Below, one piece after another: positions 7,485 through 16,535 of a stretch of DNA of 64,000 bases. Numbering within the stretch: the stretch's first letter is position 1; the number at the start of each line of letters is the position of its first letter. This stretch comes from Anaerobacillus arseniciselenatis (GTDB taxonomy: Bacteria; Bacillota; Bacilli; Bacillales; Anaerobacillaceae), in the NCBI RefSeq assembly GCF_001865995.1, contig NZ_MLQQ01000026.1, forward strand, positions 94,724-158,723. The letters are read 5' to 3'. The position numbers and the translations under genes were made by a program. The notes beneath the pieces are model-generated. The model did no database searches, had not been told where the DNA came from, and saw only the letters and a program-made list of their open reading frames with translations.

Positions 7485-8408
7485 ATGCATCCATACATAC
7501 TACTAATTTTTGCAATGTTGTTTTTCTCAGGTAATTTTATTGTCGGGAAGCTATTTGCGGGGACAATTCCTCCGTTTACGTTAGCATTTTTACGTTCGAC
7601 AATGGCATTACTCGTTTTAATGCCACTTTGTTATAAACATGTTTTTATCAATAAGCCCCTTTGGATCAAAGAGTGGAAGCCTTTAGTCGCCATCGCCACA
7701 AGTGGGTTAGTACTTTTTAATGTTTGTCTATATTTATCTGTAAATTATACAACAACCGTGAATGCAGCAATTGTTGATGCGTTAACACCAGCAGTCGCAG
7801 CTTTATTAGGGTTTATGATTTTAAAAGAAAGGCTTAGTAAAGTTCAATGGTTCGGAATTCTTCTATCTTTTATTAGTATTGTTTTCATCATTACACAAGG
7901 CAGTTTAAGTGTATTACTTTCGTTTTCGGTTAATAGTGGCGATTTGATTATGCTGTTAGGGATCGTTTTTTGGGCATTTTATTCCATTTTTATCAAAGTA
8001 CACGGTGGCAAATTTCCGGTTTTAAGTGGCCTTGTCGTCACTATGATCATAAGTGCGCTCATTTTACTCCCGTTTGCAGGATATGAATTTATACAACATG
8101 GAAACTTTTTTGAAGATCTTCAATGGCAAGGTTACCTCGGTCTTCTTTATATCGGTATCTTTCCATCGGCATTGGCTCTTCTTTTTTGGTACCGAGCAGT
8201 TGATGAAGTAGGCCCTAGTAAAGCATCGGTATTTTTTAACCTTGTTCCAGTTTTTACGACGACATTAGCGGTTGTTTTTTTAGGCGAACGATTTACCTTT
8301 GTTCATTTGTTTGGCGCTACATTTGTTTTAGTTGGAGTGTACTTATCGACGAAAACTCCGAAAAGTGAATTGCAATCGAATAGAAACAGAAACGAAACCG
8401 TTGTCTAA
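7485..8408 (+). CDS. DMT superfamily (EamA) transporter
   Basis: 307 residues with about ten hydrophobic helices in two EamA repeats, starting at ATG 7485 after AAAGGAGGAGGAC. The first repeat carries the LAFLRSTMALLVLMP segment and ends with LGFMILKERLSKVQWFGI. The second carries ALLFWYRAVDEVGPSKAS and VVFLGERFTFVHLFGA, the paired family signatures. Proteins of this group export metabolites such as amino acids or purines, but the substrate is not evident. The gene is isolated, with a perfect dyad upstream. Confidence 0.88.
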   Translation: MHPYILLIFAMLFFSGNFIVGKLFAGTIPPFTLAFLRSTMALLVLMPLCYKHVFINKPLWIKEWKPLVAIATSGLVLFNVCLYLSVNYTTTVNAAIVDALTPAVAALLGFMILKERLSKVQWFGILLSFISIVFIITQGSLSVLLSFSVNSGDLIMLLGIVFWAFYSIFIKVHGGKFPVLSGLVVTMIISALILLPFAGYEFIQHGNFFEDLQWQGYLGLLYIGIFPSALALLFWYRAVDEVGPSKASVFFNLVPVFTTTLAVVFLGERFTFVHLFGATFVLVGVYLSTKTPKSELQSNRNRNETVV

Positions 8409-8462
8409 TAACAGTTATGTAGACGGGCTACGTTAAAATAAAAAATACTTACACAGCTGGGG

Positions 8463-8545
8463 AAATACGCCCCGAAAAAACAAAATACGCATACAAAAGT
8501 AAATATACGCCCTTAACTAGAATTTTACGCCCGAAACAAAAAAAC
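8463..8545 (+). repeat. Irregular direct repeats of TACGCCC
   Basis: Four or five irregular repeats (AATACGCCCCG, AATACGCATAC, ATATACGCCCTT, TTTACGCCCGAAA) spaced by A-rich DNA lie between the exporter and the deacetylase. The stretch 8409-8621 otherwise shows no gene. Repeats of this form can be regulator-binding arrays, but no known site is recognised. Confidence 0.45.
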
Positions 8546-8621
8546 GTCGCTAGCGATGTTTGATAATTCACCTACAGTTGGTAAAAAATAATCCTATCAC
8601 AACAATGGAATGGGGATAGGT

Positions 8622-9713
8622 ATGAGTACAAAAATTACATACAAAATATTGATTGCTTTCTGCTTTTTATTTGTTTTTTTAATTTTTCACCACGAGGGGA
8701 CTTTTGCTGAAGAATCAACGTTATCTGAAGCAACGATTATCATTGATGGACAACCGATAAAAACAAAGTATGTAATGCGAGAAGGGAATTTATTAGTTCC
8801 GGCATTATTTCTAAAACATACTGGTGTGAAAGTCGATCATAATGAACAATATGGTTCGATGGTTTTTAGTTATGGCGGCACAATGTTTGCCTTGCCGGTT
8901 GGTAAAAACTATTCGGATGATCTAATTGGTAATATCAGAAGTTGGATTCGACGGCCGCTTGCCACATATACAGTGGAAATTAATGATGAAGTATTTGTGC
9001 CGTTGGTAGATGTGGTAAGAAAATTCGATATGGACGTCGCCTATAATCATGAAAAACAGCAAACGTCGATAACAACGAAAATTCCTCATGCTCAAAATCG
9101 CATAAGTAGAGGGAATCCGGAACAAAAACTAGTTGCATTAACTTTTGATGATGGTCCGGATAGTCATTATACCCCTCAAATATTAGATATTTTAAAAGAA
9201 AAAAACGTAAGAGCAACGTTTTTTGTGATGGGGCAACAAGTTGAACATTATCCAAACATAATGAAGCGAATCGTAGAGGAAGGTCATGGAATCGCAAACC
9301 ATACTTGGAGTCACCCGCAGCTTCCGCAAGTTATGACCTCTCAACTGAAAGAAGAAGTTACAACAACACAGAACATTATGCAAAAAACAGTTGGGCGAAG
9401 TCCAGATTTATTTCGCCCTCCATTCGGAGCACTTACTAAATCTGACGCTTTAGTTTTACAAGAAATGGGTATGCGCAATATTATGTGGACAGTTGATACT
9501 CTTGATTGGAGTGGCTTATCTGCTGAAGAGATTTTAGCGATCGTTCATCGTGATATTTCTCCTGGTGGCATCATTTTGCAACATAATTTCCAACCACATG
9601 CACCAACAGCACGGTTGTTAGACGGGAGTGTAGAGGCGCTCCAACAAATTATTGATGACTTAAGAGCAAAAGGATATCAATTTGTAACAGTTCAAACGTT
9701 ACTAGCAAATTGA
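8622..9713 (+). CDS. Secreted polysaccharide deacetylase with N-terminal copper-amine-oxidase-like domain
   Basis: 363 residues from ATG 8622; an in-frame ATG lies at 8610. A signal peptide (hydrophobic to about residue 26) ends near GTFAEE. Residues 35-155 form a copper-amine-oxidase-N-type domain, a stalk or wall-binding module in Bacillus surface proteins. The NodB domain follows: LTFDDGPD has the catalytic Asp and metal Asp, HTWSHPQL the metal histidines, RPPFGA the third motif, and the QHN stretch near residue 325 the last. Such enzymes remove acetyl groups from peptidoglycan or chitin-like sugars outside the cell. A second, unrelated NodB protein is at 19027. Confidence 0.88.
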   Translation: MSTKITYKILIAFCFLFVFLIFHHEGTFAEESTLSEATIIIDGQPIKTKYVMREGNLLVPALFLKHTGVKVDHNEQYGSMVFSYGGTMFALPVGKNYSDDLIGNIRSWIRRPLATYTVEINDEVFVPLVDVVRKFDMDVAYNHEKQQTSITTKIPHAQNRISRGNPEQKLVALTFDDGPDSHYTPQILDILKEKNVRATFFVMGQQVEHYPNIMKRIVEEGHGIANHTWSHPQLPQVMTSQLKEEVTTTQNIMQKTVGRSPDLFRPPFGALTKSDALVLQEMGMRNIMWTVDTLDWSGLSAEEILAIVHRDISPGGIILQHNFQPHAPTARLLDGSVEALQQIIDDLRAKGYQFVTVQTLLAN

Positions 9714-9715
9714 TA

Positions 9716-9835
9716 AAGAAGAGGGTGCCGAAAAGCACCCGCCTTTTCCATATTAGATGGCGAAGGTTTTGTATGTAAATAAAAAGAAGGGCGAGTTTCA
9801 CGAACGAGCCGCTAAATTCACCCTTCTTTTTATAT
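9716..9835. terminator. Two hairpins between convergent genes (degenerate family C)
   Basis: GGGTGC/GCACCC forms a first small hairpin after the deacetylase. AAAAAGAAGGGCGAGTTT with AAATTCACCCTTCTTTTT forms a second, bidirectional terminator at 9780-9834. Between them GTTTTGTATGTAAA, and within the loop GAACGAGCCGCTAAA, match the conserved parts of family C. Confidence 0.75.
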
Positions 9836-9848
9836 TTGATCAGTAACT

Positions 9849-10250
9849 TTAAAAGTTATACCAGTTCGACATAAATGCAAATGTAATAATAATAACCGCG
9901 ATATAAGCATACCCAACTTTTGAAATTTTCTTTAACGATTTAATTTTCGCTTCTTCGTTATTTTCATTCATATATAACTTTAATTGTTTAGAGAAAATGC
10001 CGAGGAAGGCTCCAATAATTAAAATTAATGCAACTGAGAACCAAGCACGAAATGAAGTGAAAATAGGATAGATGATAAACCCTGTTATAAGGCTAACGAA
10101 TAAAGCAATATTAGCTAACATCACTAGCACTTTCCATGTTCGAGCTGAATCGAGTGGAGTTCCACTTCGCACTTTCATTAATGCAATGATTGGGAGTGGG
10201 ATAACAATGAGAAAAAGAATGGAAATAATTTGATGTATTAATAATGACAT
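9849..10250 (-). CDS. Hypothetical four-helix membrane protein
   Basis: 133 residues. The start at 10250 is chosen because AGGAGGTAC lies eight bases upstream; the longer open frame to 10346 has no ribosome site. There are four predicted helices (near residues 2-22, 42-62, 68-88, 112-130). A basic, Asn-rich loop (KLYMNENNEEAKIKSLKKIS) precedes the last helix. No family is recognised with confidence. It converges on the deacetylase gene. Confidence 0.6.
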   Translation of the reverse strand: MSLLIHQIISILFLIVIPLPIIALMKVRSGTPLDSARTWKVLVMLANIALFVSLITGFIIYPIFTSFRAWFSVALILIIGAFLGIFSKQLKLYMNENNEEAKIKSLKKISKVGYAYIAVIIITFAFMSNWYNF

Positions 10251-10380
10251 GAGTAGTGTACCTCCTATATTTTGCACATGACAATACAGTATCAGTATGA
10301 CCAGTGAGAAGCAAATTATATGCTTATATGAAAATTTAGGTTTCATTTAGGTTTCAATCGTAGTAATAAATTAGGTTATA

Positions 10381-10472
10381 TTAATGAAGTACATAATTCA
10401 TTATTCTCGCTACTAAGATCAATATATAGTTGCGTGATGTGGCTCATTTTTGGTAATTATGAAATTCACTTA
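10381..10472 (-). repeat. Family A repeat, internally deleted copy (reverse)
   Basis: Matches reverse-orientation copies at 18882 and 47664 but lacks about 28 bp. The missing piece lies between two TTGCGT direct repeats, so one arm and the loop of the inner stem are gone. One end carries two substitutions. Confidence 0.8.
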
Positions 10473-10591
10473 TATGACATTTATAATTTTTTTCACAACT
10501 GTATCAATGTTATAATAGGATGTATTCAATGGGTATTCGTCTTGATAATTAGACATGAATAAATAAGTATTTTGATCGAAAGGAGCGAGGT

Positions 10592-11227
10592 ATGGCTACT
10601 ACACATAGGTATTCCAAAGGGGAAGAGATTGCAAACGCTATTAGTCACGGGGTTGGAGTTGTTTTTAGTATATCTGCATTAACATTGTTGATTGTTTTTG
10701 CTTCATTAGAAGGTTCGGCAGCTAGTATTATTAGCTATACAGTATATGGAGTAACAATGCTCCTTTTATACGTGTCATCAACGTTACTTCATGCGTTTCC
10801 AGAAGGTAAAGTGAAAAATTTATTTGAGATTTTTGACCATTCTTCTATTTACTTATTTATTGCGGGTTCGTACACGCCGATTTTAGTTAATGTAATTGGT
10901 GGAAAGCTAGGAATATCATTATTAGCTTTACTATGGACTATTGCTAGCATTGGTATCGTTTTTAAAGTGTTTTTTGTGAAAAGGTTCTTATACACTTCAA
11001 CTTTATTGTATATCGTCATGGGTTGGATCATCGTATTTGCATGGCAACCACTCGTTACAAACCTTCATGATGTTGGGGTTATTTTATTAGTTATTGGAGG
11101 CTTACTCTACACGATTGGAGCGCTATTTTATATGTTCCGTTGGTTTCCGTTTCACCACATGGTTTGGCATTTATTCGTGTTAGCAGGAACTGTCGTCCAC
11201 TTCTTTGCAATACTTTTATTTGTCTAG
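10592..11227 (+). CDS. Hemolysin III / TrhA-like (PAQR superfamily) membrane protein
   Basis: 211 residues with seven hydrophobic helices, starting at ATG 10592 behind GAAAGGAGCGAGG. Conserved PAQR features are present: EEIANAISHGVG near the N-terminus, SSTLLHAFP and FDHSSIYLFIAGSYTP in the middle, and FHHMVWHLFVLAGTVVHFF at the end, which carry the Ser, Asp and His residues that hold a metal site. Bacterial members influence membrane energetics or fluidity, although the old name refers to hemolysis. A family B variant hairpin follows directly. Confidence 0.9.
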   Translation: MATTHRYSKGEEIANAISHGVGVVFSISALTLLIVFASLEGSAASIISYTVYGVTMLLLYVSSTLLHAFPEGKVKNLFEIFDHSSIYLFIAGSYTPILVNVIGGKLGISLLALLWTIASIGIVFKVFFVKRFLYTSTLLYIVMGWIIVFAWQPLVTNLHDVGVILLVIGGLLYTIGALFYMFRWFPFHHMVWHLFVLAGTVVHFFAILLFV

Positions 11228-11230
11228 TTT

Positions 11231-11387
11231 GAAGGAGCTATCCCAAAAGTGTCATACACAAATGAAAGTTCACTTTCACCAACATCAATGTAAATAAGTC
11301 GCTAAGAAAGGCTTCATTAAAGAAAGTGAACATTCCCGTAGTAACTTATATACAAGGTAGACACCTATGGGACAGCTCCTTTTTATG
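11231..11387. repeat. Family B variant hairpin
   Basis: GGAGCTATCCCAAAAGTGTC and its complement (ending GGGACAGCTCCTTTTTA) enclose a second pair of arms, GTTCACTTTC and GAAAGTGAAC. It lies between two convergent genes and ends in a T-run, so it should terminate at least the forward gene. Confidence 0.7.
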
Positions 11388-11434
11388 TAGAAAAGAGCAC
11401 TCCATTAATGAAGTGCTCCAAGGTGAGGTAATTA

Positions 11435-12538
11435 CTATTTCATTTTTCCGCGTGCATCAACGTTCCACGTATCGACGACTTCACCATCACGATGAACAAT
11501 ATATTCATTAAAAAGATTAGCAACAACACAAGCATGGTTTGGAATAACTTGAACTTTATAAGTGAGCTTCAATGCCGTTTCGCTACTAAATGTCGCAACA
11601 CCGTGTTCCTCAGATAAACGCGCAATTGTTATTTCAGGATGACCACACACATTGCCGTACCCCTTGACACTTGTGTTTCCGTGAGCTCCTTGATCAAGAG
11701 CAAGAGCTTTACTTCCTATATCAAAAATAAGGCGATCTTTTTTAACACTAACAACTGAAGCTAAAATGGTTAAGGCGCATTGTTCAGTTGTAGCAACTCC
11801 TAAACCTACTTGACACATATCATGAAAAGCAGCGTTGCCAGGGCGTATTTCTGTAATTCCTTCAATGGAAGCTCCATATTTGTAAGTAGGGGTGGAACCT
11901 ACACTACGGTGTGTTATCGATATGCCAGCCCCTTCACACGCTTCGGAACTTTTAATTACGGTTTCGGCTTCACAGATGGCAATTTCTTTTATTTCTTCTT
12001 CACTAGTAGCAGCGTACGAGTGACCTGCGTGGGTAAAAATTCCAGTTAAATTTAAATTGTTTAATTTAGTAATTACTTCAGCAAGCTCTAACACTTCTTC
12101 GACTTCAACTCCGCAACGGTTTAAACCAGAGTTTACTTTAATCCAAACTTCTATTTGACTGACGCCTTGAAAAGCTTCATTTACGAGTTCCGCCTGTTGT
12201 TTTGAATCTATGGAAATTATGATGTGGGCGCTATTTGTTAATTTTCGAAGCCGCTCTAGTTTTTGTTTATTTGATAGAGGGTAAGCAATTAAAATGTTAT
12301 CAATTCCTGCTTCTGCCATGATTTCAGCTTCTTCAAGCTTCGCAACTGTGATCCCACAAGCCCCTCTTTCCATTTGCATTTTGGCAATTTGAACGCTTTT
12401 ATGAGTTTTAATATGAGGGCGCCATTGTGTGTTATTTTTTTTAGCAATTTCACTAATAAAATTTAAATTTCTTTCTAATATGTTTAAGTCGAGCAGTAAA
12501 GAAGGGGTATCAAGATTATTTATATCATTAGTAGACAT
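11435..12538 (-). CDS. D-threonine aldolase-like PLP enzyme (alanine racemase fold)
   Basis: 367 residues starting at 12538, preceded by CGAGGTGAAG; a GTG three codons upstream is less likely. The fold-type III barrel carries the PLP lysine in RPHIKTHK and the phosphate-binding region near SGLNRCGVE. The C-terminal lobe has PNHACVVANL, whose His and Cys bind the divalent metal in D-threonine aldolases and D-serine dehydratases of this family. It could cleave D-threonine or D-allothreonine to glycine and acetaldehyde, or deaminate D-serine; sequence alone does not decide. An L-type threonine aldolase is at 52254. Confidence 0.82.
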   Translation of the reverse strand: MSTNDINNLDTPSLLLDLNILERNLNFISEIAKKNNTQWRPHIKTHKSVQIAKMQMERGACGITVAKLEEAEIMAEAGIDNILIAYPLSNKQKLERLRKLTNSAHIIISIDSKQQAELVNEAFQGVSQIEVWIKVNSGLNRCGVEVEEVLELAEVITKLNNLNLTGIFTHAGHSYAATSEEEIKEIAICEAETVIKSSEACEGAGISITHRSVGSTPTYKYGASIEGITEIRPGNAAFHDMCQVGLGVATTEQCALTILASVVSVKKDRLIFDIGSKALALDQGAHGNTSVKGYGNVCGHPEITIARLSEEHGVATFSSETALKLTYKVQVIPNHACVVANLFNEYIVHRDGEVVDTWNVDARGKMK

Positions 12539-12827
12539 AGTCTTCACCTCGAAAAGTTATTTGTTATATAGAATCTATCATAACGTTTTTTATTAGAAAA
12601 GTGGTGAGGATTATTAAGCTTCGTTTTAGCTAAAGAAGAATTGTAGTGGGCCATATTAATTTAAAGTGTTTTCGTTTTCTTCACTAATTCTTAATAGAAA
12701 ACTCATTAATTATATATATAATGAATCTTTAGAGGGGAGCTTTAAATTTTGGCTTTTTAAATCACCTCAAAAAGAAAAGAAACCATTGTTTACGAAACGG
12801 CCTTATTTTTTTATGGAGGAGAACGAA

Positions 12828-13319
12828 ATGGGAAAAAGTAAGTATGTAATCATGTTTTTTACTTTTGGTGTATTAGTAGTTAGTGCATTTTTGTTTTTCG
12901 ATTCATCACAAGATGAGATAGAAAAAAGTGAAGGGGCATTACAAATTAATCCAGGTGGTAATGCAGAGGTTGATCCAGAAGTGTTACAAGCATTCACTAA
13001 TACTAGTAACGATAAACTTATTTTACATGATGAATTAGAAGCATTATTAATTGATGGGGAAACGTTTAGTATTTATTTCTTTAGCCCGACATGTCCTAGT
13101 TGTGCAGGTACAGCACCAAGCATTGTCGAAGCAAGTGAAGAAGTAGGTATTCCAATGAGAATGTATGATTTAGTAGAGTTTGAACAAGGTAATGAACAGT
13201 TTGGGATTATAGACGCTCCGACAGTAATCGTCTTTGAAGCTGGTGAGGAATTAACTAGGTTTGTGGGACATGATACAGAAGAAGAATATATTGAGTGGTT
13301 TGAAAACAATTATAAATAG
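12828..13319 (+). CDS. Membrane-anchored thioredoxin-like protein
   Basis: 163 residues. ATG 12828 is chosen because TGGAGGAGAACGAA precedes it; the open frame extends 54 codons upstream without a good start. One helix (residues 6-22) anchors the protein, with the rest outside the membrane. The redox motif is SPTCPSCAG (CxxC), followed by the cis-proline segment DAPTVIVF, so a thioredoxin fold is clear. Proteins of this type reduce or form disulfides in exported proteins or help cytochrome maturation. No partner gene is adjacent. A weak terminator hairpin with seven Ts lies at about 13330-13365. Confidence 0.8.
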   Translation: MGKSKYVIMFFTFGVLVVSAFLFFDSSQDEIEKSEGALQINPGGNAEVDPEVLQAFTNTSNDKLILHDELEALLIDGETFSIYFFSPTCPSCAGTAPSIVEASEEVGIPMRMYDLVEFEQGNEQFGIIDAPTVIVFEAGEELTRFVGHDTEEEYIEWFENNYK

Positions 13320-13412
13320 CAAGTTACTGATTAGGCTTAGAGATTCGTTCTCTAGGCTTTTTTTGTATAAAAAAAAGGCGAGTGCCCTATTGAATTATTT
13401 CATAAAATAGTA

Positions 13413-13442
13413 TATAGTACATTACAACAGTAATGCACTATA
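13413..13442. promoter_or_regulatory. Probable GntR autoregulatory operator
   Basis: TATAGTACATTA and TAATGCACTATA form a 12 bp inverted repeat with one mismatch around six bases. It lies 70 bp before the GntR gene, where YtrA-type repressors bind their own operon control region. The binding is inferred from position and symmetry. Confidence 0.6.
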
Positions 13443-13512
13443 TTACATGTTCGGCAGATCAAAAAAAAATTGTGTTTAATGACCATTGAATGCAGTAAAC
13501 GGAGGTGTCCTC

Positions 13513-13899
13513 TTGATTTTAAATACAGATGGGTCGAAGCCTATTTACAAACAAATAAGTGAATGGCTAGAAACTGAAATACTGTCGGGGAATATTCGTA
13601 CTGATGAAAAAGTGTATTCTCAGTATCAATTAGCAGAGATGTTTAACATTAATCCGGCAACTGCAGCAAAAGGGCTGAATTTATTGGCGGATGAAAATAT
13701 CGTTTATAAAAAACGAGGGTTAGGAATGTTTGTGTCAGAAAACGCAGCAAAAATTATTTTAGCGAAGCGAAAAGGGCAAACATTGCAACGTTTAGTAGAG
13801 GAACTTGTGAGGGAATCACGGCAACTTGGAGTGAGTGAAGAAGAAATAGTCGAGATGATCCGTTTAGAAAACCGTAAATGTAAGGGGGAAGAAAAATGA
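13513..13899 (+). CDS. GntR family regulator, YtrA subfamily
   Basis: 128 residues from TTG 13513, six bases after GGAGGTG; the longer frame to 13486 lacks a ribosome site. The N-terminal winged helix-turn-helix (PIYKQISEWLETEILSG onward, with QLAEMFNINPATAAKGLNLL) is typical GntR. The short C-terminal tail (about 55 residues) without a ligand domain defines the YtrA type, which usually represses an ABC transporter operon encoded with it. Its stop overlaps the ATG of the ATPase (ATGA), so it is translationally coupled. Confidence 0.88.
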   Translation: MILNTDGSKPIYKQISEWLETEILSGNIRTDEKVYSQYQLAEMFNINPATAAKGLNLLADENIVYKKRGLGMFVSENAAKIILAKRKGQTLQRLVEELVRESRQLGVSEEEIVEMIRLENRKCKGEEK

Positions 13900-14798
13900 A
13901 AGTGATCCAATGTAATAACTTAACAAAAAAATTTGGGCATGCAGAAGTGCTTAAAGATCTTTCGTTTTCCATTGAGCAAAATAAAATTACGGGCTTGATT
14001 GGGAGAAATGGAGCAGGAAAAACAACATTATTAAAACTAATTGCAGGGTTTACGAAACCTTCATCAGGTGAAGTCGAAGTTTTTTCTGAAGCCCCTTTTA
14101 ACAATTTGAAAATCTCACAAAATATGATTTTCATTGATGACAACATGGTTTTACCGCAATCGTTAAATTTAACCGAAACGTTAGAAGCAGTTAGTCAATT
14201 TTACCCGAATTGGGATAGTGCGTTAGCCAAACGTCTCTTTGAGTATTTCTCTTTTCACCCGAAGCAACGTCATCAAAATCTTTCAAAAGGAATGAAAAGT
14301 ACGTTTAATATCATCATTGGTTTAGCTGCACGTTGTCCTTTAACAATATTTGATGAACCGACAACGGGGATGGATGCAGCAATTCGAAAAGATTTTTACA
14401 GAGCACTATTGAAAGATTACTTGGATCATCCACGTACGGTCGTTTTATCGAGTCATCTTTTAAGTGAAATTGATGAACTTTTAGAAGATGTTTTATTAAT
14501 TAAAAATGGTGAAAAACGACTCCATATGTCTGTAGAGGAGTTAAAGCAATTGGCGATTGGATTAAGTAGTAAAGCCGAGAAGATCGAAGAATTAATTCGG
14601 GGAAAAGACGTCCTTTATCGAAAAACAGTCGGTGTCGATAGTACTTACGTAGTTGTTGAAAATGACTTTAGTGAAGCGGAGATTCAAAAGATGAGCGCAA
14701 ACGGGATAGAATTATCTCCTGTATCCTCAGAAGATATATGTGTTTATTTAACAAACACAACAAAAGGAGGGATCGATGATGTTTTTACAAGAAGCTAA
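13896..14798 (+). CDS. ABC transporter ATP-binding protein (YtrB-like)
   Basis: 300 residues. Walker A GRNGAGKTT, signature LSKGMKS and Walker B LTIFDEPT are all present. The signature has KG in place of the usual GG or GQ, which is seen in this subfamily. The C-terminal 90 residues are an extension beyond the nucleotide-binding domain. It overlaps the regulator by four bases and the permease by 23, forming one operon. By analogy with ytrABCDEF the system would respond to cell wall stress or export a compound, but the substrate is unknown. Confidence 0.88.
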   Translation: MKVIQCNNLTKKFGHAEVLKDLSFSIEQNKITGLIGRNGAGKTTLLKLIAGFTKPSSGEVEVFSEAPFNNLKISQNMIFIDDNMVLPQSLNLTETLEAVSQFYPNWDSALAKRLFEYFSFHPKQRHQNLSKGMKSTFNIIIGLAARCPLTIFDEPTTGMDAAIRKDFYRALLKDYLDHPRTVVLSSHLLSEIDELLEDVLLIKNGEKRLHMSVEELKQLAIGLSSKAEKIEELIRGKDVLYRKTVGVDSTYVVVENDFSEAEIQKMSANGIELSPVSSEDICVYLTNTTKGGIDDVFTRS

Positions 14799-15525
14799 TG
14801 TTATATCTGTAGTTAAAAAGCAATACTTTTTTAAGTTAAAAGCAAATTACGGTGTGTTTACTTCCCTACTTATGACACAGTTATTTGCCTTACTTTTCTC
14901 GGCATTTATGGGGACTGGACAGAGCGGCACAAGTATATTTAATGTATCGTTAAATATTAACTATTACACAGGAAATATGATCATCATTTTTACAATGATT
15001 TGGGCATTTACCATTGGGATTACGTTAAATTCGAAAGCTTCTAAAGATGGGGACTTCGCGTTTGTCTCTAATCGATTGACGAGCAACTTATCAAATATCG
15101 CTTTTTTAATGACAGCGACCGCCGTTGCGGGACTCGCAGCGATGCTTGCGGGTTCATTATTGAAAGTCATTATATATTATTACTTTACTGTTGATAATCT
15201 TGCTGGTAGTGCGTTTGTTCCATTTTCCGAGTTAGTGCTTGGTGTGGTTGTAAGCATTTTTTATATGGCACTCTTTGGAGCCTTAGGTTATTTTGTCGGG
15301 GCGATTATCCAGATGAGTAAGCTTTTTGTATTTTTATTACCACTAGTTTTTATCGGTTTATTATTCGTCGAAGGACGGATGCAAGGTGAGGGACCGTTAG
15401 GGCAGCTTGTTCAATTTTTTGCACTAGAAACGTCACCGTTTTTGTTTCTTGTGAAAGCTATGGCTGTAATTGCTCTTCTTTTTTTGCTTGCAATAATGAC
15501 AGATAAAATGGAGGTGCGAAAATAA
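14776..15525 (+). CDS. ABC transporter permease-like membrane protein
   Basis: 249 residues from ATG 14776, preceded by AAAGGAGGGATCG inside the end of the ATPase gene. About six hydrophobic helices are visible, with no soluble domain. The NSKASKDGDFAFVSNRLTSN loop between helices two and three resembles ABC-2-type permeases. It ends one base before the next gene starts. Confidence 0.75.
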   Translation: MMFLQEANVISVVKKQYFFKLKANYGVFTSLLMTQLFALLFSAFMGTGQSGTSIFNVSLNINYYTGNMIIIFTMIWAFTIGITLNSKASKDGDFAFVSNRLTSNLSNIAFLMTATAVAGLAAMLAGSLLKVIIYYYFTVDNLAGSAFVPFSELVLGVVVSIFYMALFGALGYFVGAIIQMSKLFVFLLPLVFIGLLFVEGRMQGEGPLGQLVQFFALETSPFLFLVKAMAVIALLFLLAIMTDKMEVRK

Positions 15526-16236
15526 ATGGAGTTCGTCGGTTTAATTCTCATTCAACTTATTTTTATTTTGGCTATCATTTTTGTTGTCTCTTCTATCATA
15601 AAGAAGGTTTCACAAAAAGCAGCCTCCTTCAATGCAACGACGATCAAGTGGATTTTTATCGGTTATATTACGATTTTAGTAGCTGCGACCATTTTTCTTT
15701 TTGTCGTTCCAATAGGTGTAGAGGAGAAAAACGTCAGTATTAATGAAGCAAGACAAATCGAAGAAAATTTTTACAATGCAACACATGAAGGAAATTTAGA
15801 AAAAATTGAAGGTTTACTAACTATAGATGAATGGGAGTTTTCATTTGAAGAACCCGTACTTCACTTAAATTTAAATCAAGGGGATCAATCTTCAATGCGA
15901 ATATTAGTAAAGAATAAAGATACAAACGATGGAAATGTCAATATTGTCCACTACTCAACGCCATACTTTACACTGGGTGTCGATGTAACCCATGTAGTGC
16001 GCTCGCCACAGTTAGAAATGATAAATGGGACGTTAGAAATTGGGAGTACTTGGGGAGAACCAGTAAGGATGGCGAAATTCCATAAAGAGTTCACAATCAC
16101 TCAATTTACGGGTGAGGGAATGTTTTACGATGGTCATCTTAGTAGAGTAGGCACAAATGCTCTTTATATTAAAGTGCCAGCAAATGTTGAGATTAGCGCT
16201 GCAGACTATGTTCATATTGAGTATGTAAGACCTTAA
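15526..16236 (+). CDS. Membrane-anchored protein of the GntR/ABC operon, function unknown
   Basis: 236 residues, starting immediately after the permease stop. Two N-terminal helices (residues 3-23 and 40-62) are followed by a soluble, presumably extracellular domain rich in beta-type segments (residues 70-236). No signature is recognised. Its position suggests an accessory subunit that works with the permease. Translation probably uses GGAGGTGCG at the end of the preceding gene. Confidence 0.6.
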   Translation: MEFVGLILIQLIFILAIIFVVSSIIKKVSQKAASFNATTIKWIFIGYITILVAATIFLFVVPIGVEEKNVSINEARQIEENFYNATHEGNLEKIEGLLTIDEWEFSFEEPVLHLNLNQGDQSSMRILVKNKDTNDGNVNIVHYSTPYFTLGVDVTHVVRSPQLEMINGTLEIGSTWGEPVRMAKFHKEFTITQFTGEGMFYDGHLSRVGTNALYIKVPANVEISAADYVHIEYVRP

Positions 16237-16295
16237 AAAACTTTTTTGTGGGAAGATAGCGAGTTGTTTGTAATGGAGAAATAATGAATTAATAA

Positions 16296-16345
16296 TAGGA
16301 GGCTGTCCCAAAATGTCTGACACTTTGGAGGCGGCTTTTTTCTTG
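16296..16345 (+). terminator. Terminator of family B type
   Basis: AGGAGGCTGTCCCAAAATGT and TGGAGGCGGCTTTTTTC give an imperfect hairpin around GTCTGACAC with a six-T tail. It closes the GntR/ABC operon. Confidence 0.7.
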
Positions 16346-16535
16346 AAGACTGCACTATGTATTTATTATAAGGGGAGCGAGGAAACTGATCGCCAATTCA
16401 AACATGTACTTTTTTGAATTATATTTTAAATTTTTAGAAAAATTAGACATGTCGGTTTACGTATGGCCTATCCACCGTATAAAATAGAAGTGAAAAGTTC
16501 TTCTAGATTCTCTCTAAAAGAAAGTAGGAGGTCAA

